A stretch of DNA of 43,191 nt from assembly GCA_030591965.1 (NCBI GenBank), contig JAUVAA010000006.1, forward strand, positions 1 to 43,191, in the 5' to 3' direction. A program made the position numbers and the translations under genes. This DNA is from a bacterium. Its GTDB lineage: Bacteria; Pseudomonadota; Gammaproteobacteria; Methylococcales; Methylomonadaceae. Shown piece after piece: positions 7,546-13,783 of the stretch; the first letter of the stretch is position 1, and every line of letters starts with the position of its first letter. The notes beneath the pieces were generated by a model. The model saw only the letters and a list, made by a program, of their open reading frames with translations. It made no database searches and was not told the DNA's origin.

Positions 7546-9397
7546 GGGCTGCTGTCGGGCGGACTTTAGTCCGCCCAATTTTAACTCAATTCTTTTATGT
7601 TTAATTTTTAACTTAATCTGCGCGCAAAACCTTTACGCTCAAGCGGTAAACTATCTTTATATTAATGCCAGCGAAGGCACAGCTAGCGGCGGTCATACGG
7701 CACTCCGTTTCGGCAAGGAAACGTTCCATTTTCAGCACTTTCCAGGCGGCATCATTCGATTAGTCAAGCAGGCTAGCTCAGGTTTTGACTTCCAATATCG
7801 ATATTTAGAAAATAGAACCCTTTATCAAACTAACATAGAGCTTGAGCCCAAGCAATACGCCCAGTTACGTGATCACTTTAATCTGTATTTTTTACAGCAA
7901 AAACAACAAAATACTCTGCTTAAAGAGATTCAACTAAATCTCGCTTTATTAGAGCCAAAAACGATAGACTTTAACTCACTATTAACTATTCGCGGAGCAG
8001 GATTATTTAGCCAAAACGCCGACCCTAGAAAAACAGCTACATTTAATAGTTTGCAAATTAATGCACAAATAAAGCATAGACTAGGTGGTACCTTTTTAAC
8101 TCAAAAAACCACTCAGCTGAAACAAAAACTAGCTAAAATTAAGCTGCAACCTTGGCCTGAAAACGCTTTACACTTAAGAAAAAACACCTTTATATCGGTG
8201 CCTTATTCGTTTGCTCAGCAATATATAGATACCGTTAGCCAGCTATTGTTTCTACAAATCCTAGAAAATAACAGCCCGTTAAACGAATCCAGCTATTTTT
8301 CTCCCGAAGGCCAACTATTTTCACTATCCGACCTAGAAATTGAGAGGTTAGTGCAATTACAGGCTAATTTAATTGATAACTTGCTTAGTCTAGTAAACTC
8401 AAAACGGCCAGATTCAGGCAGTGCTGCATTGGTACTATATGCACGGATTATCAGCCTTTCTTATTCGATTAACTCCGGTCACTGGGTTTTCTTGGATACT
8501 TATGCAGACGGCAGTCCTAGCATTACTTATGCTGAAGTAGAAATCTATAAAACCGCCTTTAAAGCCCAAGAGCAAGATGCTTTACGTTTAATTACTGAAA
8601 TAAAACAGCAACTCTTTAGCCAGCAAGCCATTACCGAAAAAGACTACAGCCACTTTGAGCGATTGAGTAATTACTATTATGAGCGGGAACGCGGCTTAAA
8701 TAAGCAGCATGAAATTAGAATCGCCGGCGAACAAAGATTACCCTCAAAATCAGCAGCTTTACCCACCTATCGACTACCAAAATTAAACCCACAAGAAATA
8801 GAAACGGCAAAAACTAGGTTAATAAATTACCAAGCAAATCTTACTCAGCAGGTGCAGGCACTTTACCCCTATGATTTATTTACCCATAACTGCGTCACTG
8901 AAATTTTTGCTGCTATCCAAAATTCTCAAGTTGATGCAGAGCCGTTAGCCAACTTACTAAACCTTATAAACAACGACCCAGCGGCCTTTATTCCCTATTT
9001 ATCCTTTGCAAATATAGCAGAGCAACACAACCAGCAAGTATTAGCGTCTTTTCGCGAACAACAATTAGAGAAAATGTATGCCGAAGAAAATAATCTGCGC
9101 GTTTATCTACGGGAATTTAACACCTTGAGCGCTCAAGACTATAAGTTTAATGAGCTAGATGCGCCCTTTCTGTTTTTTACTAATGAACAAGTATGGTCAC
9201 GCCCGCTATTCGGTACGTTAAATTTAATTACCGCGGCTAGCATGGGGATTTATGGCAGTGCTACTTGGCCATTTGATTCGGGGGGGAACTTAAAAAAAGG
9301 TGCTATGGGCATCTTAATGAGTTTGCCTGAATTAGCTTTTTTTAATATCCGTAAAGGAACTTATAAGCACCTAGCCTTTCCAGTGAGTTTTGATTAA
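7532..9397 (+). CDS. DUF4105 (Lnb N-terminal-like) envelope protein
   Basis: 621 residues. After a hydrophobic, signal-like stretch (about 19-37: SILLCLIFNLICAQNLYAQA) comes the DUF4105 region with SEGTASGGHTALRFG at about 47-61 and FPGGIIRLVKQ. The middle is largely helical, and the region around residues 445-460 contains LFTHNCVTEIF, whose His-Asn-Cys is a conserved feature of the family as I know it. A hydrophobic C-terminal stretch (LITAASMGIYGSA, GAMGILMSLPELAFF) suggests membrane association. Function is unknown; a periplasmic hydrolase-like fold is possible. Odd point: the first 15 or so codons are formed by the repeat GGGCGGACTTTAGTCCGCCC, and no alternative ATG lies between it and the signal segment, so an ATT start or a repeat-extended N-terminus must be used. 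Confidence 0.8.
   Translation: MSSSKGCCRADFSPPNFNSILLCLIFNLICAQNLYAQAVNYLYINASEGTASGGHTALRFGKETFHFQHFPGGIIRLVKQASSGFDFQYRYLENRTLYQTNIELEPKQYAQLRDHFNLYFLQQKQQNTLLKEIQLNLALLEPKTIDFNSLLTIRGAGLFSQNADPRKTATFNSLQINAQIKHRLGGTFLTQKTTQLKQKLAKIKLQPWPENALHLRKNTFISVPYSFAQQYIDTVSQLLFLQILENNSPLNESSYFSPEGQLFSLSDLEIERLVQLQANLIDNLLSLVNSKRPDSGSAALVLYARIISLSYSINSGHWVFLDTYADGSPSITYAEVEIYKTAFKAQEQDALRLITEIKQQLFSQQAITEKDYSHFERLSNYYYERERGLNKQHEIRIAGEQRLPSKSAALPTYRLPKLNPQEIETAKTRLINYQANLTQQVQALYPYDLFTHNCVTEIFAAIQNSQVDAEPLANLLNLINNDPAAFIPYLSFANIAEQHNQQVLASFREQQLEKMYAEENNLRVYLREFNTLSAQDYKFNELDAPFLFFTNEQVWSRPLFGTLNLITAASMGIYGSATWPFDSGGNLKKGAMGILMSLPELAFFNIRKGTYKHLAFPVSFD
7557..7576. repeat. Palindromic repeat GGGCGGACT-TT-AGTCCGCCC
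   Basis: Nine-base perfect arms with a two-base loop, located inside codons 9-15 of the DUF4105 ORF. The same sequence occurs at 31840-31858 in an intergenic hairpin, so this is an inserted repeat rather than ordinary coding sequence. Confidence 0.85.
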
Positions 9398-9429
9398 TGC
9401 CAATCCCAATAAATAATTACTGTAATGGT

Positions 9430-9504
9430 CGTCATTCCCGAAGTCTTTAATCGGGAATCCATGCACACACTATAGATTCCTGCTAAAAGCATACAGGAAT
9501 GACG
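9430..9504. repeat. GTCATTCC-type inverted repeat element, copy B
   Basis: GTCATTCC (9431-9438) and GGAATGAC (9496-9503) are perfect 8-bp arms. Inside is a smaller stem, ATTCCCG...CGGGAAT. It could double as a terminator for the DUF4105 gene. Confidence 0.75.
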
Positions 9505-9681
9505 GTTTTTCTTAGGTATATGAGTTTAAGTGCAAATATATTGGGGTTGGTATAACAATACCACTGCGCTGTAACTAGCGATAGCCAAGGTAATTCAGAT
9601 TAAATACAATCGTGCTTTACTCGGTCAAGCAAGAAACCAGCTTTAACTATTTTGGTCGTTTCTTTTCCTAGAGAGGTAGAA

Positions 9682-9735
9682 ATGGTTGCAGCTTTAAACA
9701 AACAAACGTTAAAATTACTCTTCAAAGAGTACTAA
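9682..9735 (+). other. Possible 17-codon small ORF
   Basis: ATG at 9682 follows GAGAGGTAGAA, one of the better ribosome sites in this stretch, and encodes a lysine/leucine-rich 17-mer ending at TAA 9733-9735. It may be a leader peptide or the remnant of a longer gene. There is no other support. Confidence 0.2.
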
Positions 9736-9810
9736 CCTTGGGCGTGGACTCTAACTTAACCGCAAACATTCTTATCCTCTGCGTTTTCTCTCTTAATCCT
9801 ACAGGTATAT

Positions 9811-10731
9811 ATGCTCCTTAAAGTTGTAATCACTATTGGGCTGATCTCGCTCATTGTCTACTATCTAGACTTCGATAACGCCACTGCTATCATGCTTCAA
9901 GCATCAATTCCACTGTTACTGCTTGCGCTTTTTACCCAAACTATCAGCACCCTTATTGCGAGTTTTCGCTGGGGGCTAATTATGCGTAAACTGGAATTTA
10001 GCCGTCCTTTACTTTTCTATTCAAAAGTCTATTTCATTGGTAGTTATTTTAATCAGGCATTACCTAGTAGTATTGGTGGGGATGCTATACGTATTTTAGA
10101 GGTGGGGCGGTGCGGGTATAAAAAACGTAGTGTGTTTATAGGGGTATTTATAGACCGAGCTGTCGGAGTCTTTGGCTTGCTAGTTTTGAACCTTGGTGCA
10201 AATTTAACCTTCGATAGTGATTTTCCCGAATGGTTGGTACAGTTGGTTTATTTAATTACTGTTTCCGGTATTGTTGCTTTTCTTTGCTTTATACTGATTA
10301 GGTACCTGAATTTCTTCGATAAATTCTTTATGCTCAAGCATCTTCGCTCAGCAGCTTGTCAGGCCCATGCACTTTACGGTAACCCTATAACATTGAGCTC
10401 GCATACGCTTTTAAGTGTCGGGTCTCATTTATTTTCCATTCTTACCGTCTTTATTATAGGCTGTGCCTTGGGCATAGATTTGGATTATCAATTATTCCTG
10501 ATCGCTATGCCTCCAATATTTCTATTAACATTTATTCCCATTTCCCTGGCAGGCTGGGGAATTCGAGAAAGCGCTATGGTCGGCTTGTTCATGCTGGTTG
10601 GAGCTGATAAAACGCAAATACTCGCCATTTCAATTCTTTATGGCATCACTTTAATTGTTTCCAGCTTGCCAGGTGGACTGTTCTGGTTGGATAACAAGCA
10701 CCACCACGAACAAGAGGTAAAAGCATCATGA
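9811..10731 (+). CDS. Flippase-like membrane protein (lysylphosphatidylglycerol synthase TM domain family)
   Basis: 306 residues, almost all hydrophobic, with about eight predicted membrane helices. Family marks include FRWGLIMRKL at about 52-61, GSYFNQALPSSIGGDAIR at about 81-98 and LAGWGIRESAMVGLF at about 246-260, which are the conserved blocks of the UPF0104/LPG-synthase TM family. Members without the catalytic aminoacyl-transfer domain, like this one, are often found with glycosyltransferases and are thought to move lipid-linked substrates across the inner membrane. The stop overlaps the next ATG by four bases, so it is the first gene of a three-gene operon with GT9 and GT39 enzymes. The substrate is unknown. 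Confidence 0.85.
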   Translation: MLLKVVITIGLISLIVYYLDFDNATAIMLQASIPLLLLALFTQTISTLIASFRWGLIMRKLEFSRPLLFYSKVYFIGSYFNQALPSSIGGDAIRILEVGRCGYKKRSVFIGVFIDRAVGVFGLLVLNLGANLTFDSDFPEWLVQLVYLITVSGIVAFLCFILIRYLNFFDKFFMLKHLRSAACQAHALYGNPITLSSHTLLSVGSHLFSILTVFIIGCALGIDLDYQLFLIAMPPIFLLTFIPISLAGWGIRESAMVGLFMLVGADKTQILAISILYGITLIVSSLPGGLFWLDNKHHHEQEVKAS

Positions 10732-11939
10732 AGGTTGACACAATGCGCAGTATTGATTATTGGTTAGGAGTTCCATTATGCCTAATAGTCAGTTTGCTAA
10801 GAAAATTAATTCCAAATAATAAATGTAAGCCTGAAAAAGTTCTGCTTATTGAACTCTCAGAGATGGGCTCGGCTATTCTAGTCGACCCGGCAATGCGTAA
10901 GCTGAAAAACAAATTGAATGCAGAGATTTTTTTTGTCATCTTTTCTAAAAACAAACCGAGCTTGCAATTGTTAAATACGGTGGAAGATAAAAATATTTTC
11001 ACCATTCGGGAGGATGGGATATTCATATTGGCGTGGGATAGTTTACGCTTCCTATTTTGGGTGCGCCAACAGAATATAGATACGGTCATTGATCTAGAGC
11101 TTTTTTCACGCTTCACGTCACTGCTATCCGGTTTGTGTGGTGCATCTAATCGAGTTGGTTTTCATGCTTTTCATAATGAGGGGCTGTATCGGGGAGAAAT
11201 GCTGACACATAAGGTAGCTTACAACCCACATATCCACATTGCCAAGAACTTTATTGCCATGGTCAATGCGCTTGAAGCTCCCGGTTCTGAAGTTCCTTAC
11301 TCTAAAACAATAGTTTCTGATACTGAAATACAGTTGGAAAAAGTTGAACTAAACGAAGTTGATATTACTGCCGTACAGGAAATTATAAAAAATCATTTTT
11401 CTGAGTTCGACACCAATACTCACGTACCTATCCTGATTAATGCAAATTCCAGCGATCTACTTCCTCAGCGTTGTTGGGATCGTACAAACTACGCGAATAT
11501 CGCGCTCAGAATTCTGCAAACTAATCCACATGCTCTGATTTTATTAACGGGCTCTGACTTTGAACGTGCGGGGTTAGCACAACTTAAAGATGAGGTTGAT
11601 AGTTCTCGCTGTATTAATTTTGCAGGGGTGGTAAAGTTTCGCCAACTTCCTGCACTTTATAGCTTATCTGCATTTATGATTAGCAATGACTCCGGTCCAG
11701 CACACTTTGCCGCTGTTACAGATATGCCTACTTTTGTACTATTTGGCCCCGAGACACCTGCATTGTACGGCTCACTTGGCTCAACAACTCCTATCTATGC
11801 TGGATTGGCATGCTCTCCTTGTGTCAGTGCGGCTAATCACCGAAAAACGGCATGTCAGGATAATGTCTGCCTCAAAGTTATAACGCCAGAACAGGTCTTT
11901 AAGGCAATAGAGCTTACATTAAAGGAGGCTTTTTCATGA
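10728..11939 (+). CDS. Glycosyltransferase family 9 (heptosyltransferase-like)
   Basis: 403 residues with the two Rossmann-like domains of GT9. The N-terminal block LLIELSEMGSAILVDPAMRKLK (about 39-60) corresponds to the acceptor-side motif of heptosyltransferases. The C-terminal donor site shows SNDSGPAHFAA (319-329) followed by LFGPETPALYG. A cysteine-rich stretch (CSPCVSAANHRKTACQDNVC) before VITPEQV is typical of one GT9 subgroup. It has an N-terminal hydrophobic stretch, so it may attach to the membrane. Start and stop overlap the neighbouring genes by four bases (ATGA), with AGAGGTAA as ribosome site. It probably adds a sugar to an envelope lipid; whether heptose is the donor cannot be seen. 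Confidence 0.88.
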   Translation: MKVDTMRSIDYWLGVPLCLIVSLLRKLIPNNKCKPEKVLLIELSEMGSAILVDPAMRKLKNKLNAEIFFVIFSKNKPSLQLLNTVEDKNIFTIREDGIFILAWDSLRFLFWVRQQNIDTVIDLELFSRFTSLLSGLCGASNRVGFHAFHNEGLYRGEMLTHKVAYNPHIHIAKNFIAMVNALEAPGSEVPYSKTIVSDTEIQLEKVELNEVDITAVQEIIKNHFSEFDTNTHVPILINANSSDLLPQRCWDRTNYANIALRILQTNPHALILLTGSDFERAGLAQLKDEVDSSRCINFAGVVKFRQLPALYSLSAFMISNDSGPAHFAAVTDMPTFVLFGPETPALYGSLGSTTPIYAGLACSPCVSAANHRKTACQDNVCLKVITPEQVFKAIELTLKEAFS

Positions 11940-13603
11940 CTGCTCCTATACAAAATAAGCGGCTCTGGATTTACTGGCTGACTTTAGCATTAGCAATTTT
12001 TACTTATTTTTTTGGACTTGACAGCTTACATATTTTTAAAAATGGAGATGAATATGTCTATGCCCATATTCTGAGAGAGACCGCAGAAAGTCAGCACTTG
12101 CTGCCGTTACAATCTCAGCTAGATGGCATGCGTAACACCAAACCACCAATGATTTATTGGCAAGGTATAGTCTCGACTAACTGGGCGCAGGACTGGGAAC
12201 ATTGGAAATTACGCTGGCCAAGCATTCTTTTTACGTTTCTAACAAGTTTTTTAATCTTTTTATTATTGCGAAAAGAAACGAATATTGAGCAAGCATTTAT
12301 CGGGCTGTTCCTATTTTTGGCTTTTATGACTAGTTATCGCTACGGCCGGCCTTATCTAACTGATTCTCCAATGATCTTTTGGCTAAGTCTCCCTGCTTTT
12401 ATCTTGCTGTTGAACCGACCAGTATTATTTAATTCAAAACTACTCTTTCCTGTGCTCGCTGGGTTAGCGCTAGGCATTGGGTTGTTGTACAAATCTTTCT
12501 TTTTGTTAATTCCTGTCAGCCTGACTTTTAGCATTTGGTATTGGCGTGAGCGGGACTACAAGTTTGCCACCTTTCTGGTTCAGGATGTTTATAAGCTGAT
12601 TTTAATGGGTTTAATATCTCTGGGAGTATTTTCGGTTTGGTTTATATTTGACCCTGACCCTCAGTCTATTCTGCAAGAGTTTGTGTTTCAAGAAAATGTT
12701 GGCAAAATCAATCAGGAAAACTACCTAGCAAAAATGCTCTGGGGTGGCTCAAGTGTATGGAAGTTGGCAATAGGACTGCCTTTTAATACTGGCTTACTAT
12801 TAGTTCCAACTCTGGTGATGTTTTATTTGGCTTATACTGGTCGTAGAGAGCAGAGTGCTACGGAGCGTATGCTATGGATATGGGTTGGTGTTTACCTACT
12901 TATCTTTTGCCTACCAACGCAAAGGTCGGCGCGTTACTTAATGCCTATTATGCCTGCAATAGCTGTTCTGCTAGGTATGTATTGGCAGCGAATTCCAGTC
13001 TGGGCTTTACGAATTGCCTTGTCTTTATCGGTACTATTGATTCTTGCATTCACCGGTCTTATATTCAAATTGAAGGTGTATTTTGGGGATGTAGCAAGCT
13101 ACCCTACTATTGCTTGGGTGATTATTTTTGCAGCTCTGATGCTTAATATATTTACTCTATTGAAGCGCAATTGGATATATCAGCTTACGCCAGCGTCATT
13201 GCTTACTATTTATCTTGTACTATCTACTTTATTCTATCCTTTTGATGGCGAACAGGGGCAGTATGCGGGTGCCACTCGGCTACGTGTGAATAATAAAACA
13301 GTTGGAGTTCCTTACAATTTCCGCGCAAAATATGAACGTTATGGCTTTATGCTGCCCAATGCCAAAATTGTCGGCTACCCTTCTAACGAGCCCTATACTT
13401 TTGAATCGCTCAAACAAGAATTCGAATACTTTGCTTATTGGCATTCCGCAGATATAACTCCAGAATATGGGCAATGTGAAGTTATAGGCTCAAGACTGGA
13501 AGTTCGTTCACGCCAAAATTCGAAAGAGATACAAGAAATATTATTGAAAAATAGAATGGATCACTTGTTTGTTAAAGAAGACTTACTTTATTGTCCAGAA
13601 TAA
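11936..13603 (+). CDS. Glycosyltransferase family 39 (ArnT/PMT-like membrane enzyme)
   Basis: 555 residues. The N-terminal helix is followed by the periplasmic loop motif NGDEYVYAH (DE at 38-39, the position of the catalytic acid in GT39/ArnT) and TKPPMIYWQ (about 68-76). About ten to eleven hydrophobic helices follow up to residue 440, then a soluble periplasmic C-terminal domain (about 450-555). Such enzymes use polyprenyl-phosphate sugars as donors on the outer side of the inner membrane. The ribosome site AAAGGAGG is strong and the start overlaps the GT9 stop. The likely role is the last, periplasmic glycosylation step of the pathway encoded by this operon; the acceptor (lipid A, hopanoid, protein) is unknown. 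Confidence 0.87.
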   Translation: MTAPIQNKRLWIYWLTLALAIFTYFFGLDSLHIFKNGDEYVYAHILRETAESQHLLPLQSQLDGMRNTKPPMIYWQGIVSTNWAQDWEHWKLRWPSILFTFLTSFLIFLLLRKETNIEQAFIGLFLFLAFMTSYRYGRPYLTDSPMIFWLSLPAFILLLNRPVLFNSKLLFPVLAGLALGIGLLYKSFFLLIPVSLTFSIWYWRERDYKFATFLVQDVYKLILMGLISLGVFSVWFIFDPDPQSILQEFVFQENVGKINQENYLAKMLWGGSSVWKLAIGLPFNTGLLLVPTLVMFYLAYTGRREQSATERMLWIWVGVYLLIFCLPTQRSARYLMPIMPAIAVLLGMYWQRIPVWALRIALSLSVLLILAFTGLIFKLKVYFGDVASYPTIAWVIIFAALMLNIFTLLKRNWIYQLTPASLLTIYLVLSTLFYPFDGEQGQYAGATRLRVNNKTVGVPYNFRAKYERYGFMLPNAKIVGYPSNEPYTFESLKQEFEYFAYWHSADITPEYGQCEVIGSRLEVRSRQNSKEIQEILLKNRMDHLFVKEDLLYCPE

Positions 13604-13698
13604 TAAATATGCCATTTCCATGCGTGCTGAGTAGGAGTAAGAAGTAAATGCTAAGAGGCCGAAATTAAATAGCATGAGACATGAAAAACTATGAGGTA

Positions 13699-13730
13699 GC
13701 GACGTTAGTCGCGTTGCTAAAGTCACTTCC
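13699..13730. repeat. Degenerate GTGGGAG/GGCTTTAGCC-family repeat with hairpin GCGAC-GTTA-GTCGC
   Basis: Sits between the convergent GT39 and HD-GYP genes. Read on the minus strand it resembles GTGGAAGTGACTTTAGCAACGCGACTAACGTCGC, a degenerate relative of the copies at 26524-26543 and 28051-28105. It may serve as a bidirectional transcription barrier. Confidence 0.45.
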
Positions 13731-13783
13731 ACATAAAGCGAGATTCGCATATTATTGATCGCTCATTCCTAACGGCACTAATT

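Larger units (their letters stand above)
9398..9810. other. Intergenic region of 413 bp before the flippase/GT operon
   Basis: Contains the GTCATTCC element at 9430-9504 and, further on, a 17-codon ORF at 9682-9735 preceded by GAGAGG. No RNA gene is recognisable and no promoter stands out clearly. The region just before 9811 (TCCTACAGGTATAT) carries the weak ribosome site of the next gene. Confidence 0.6.
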
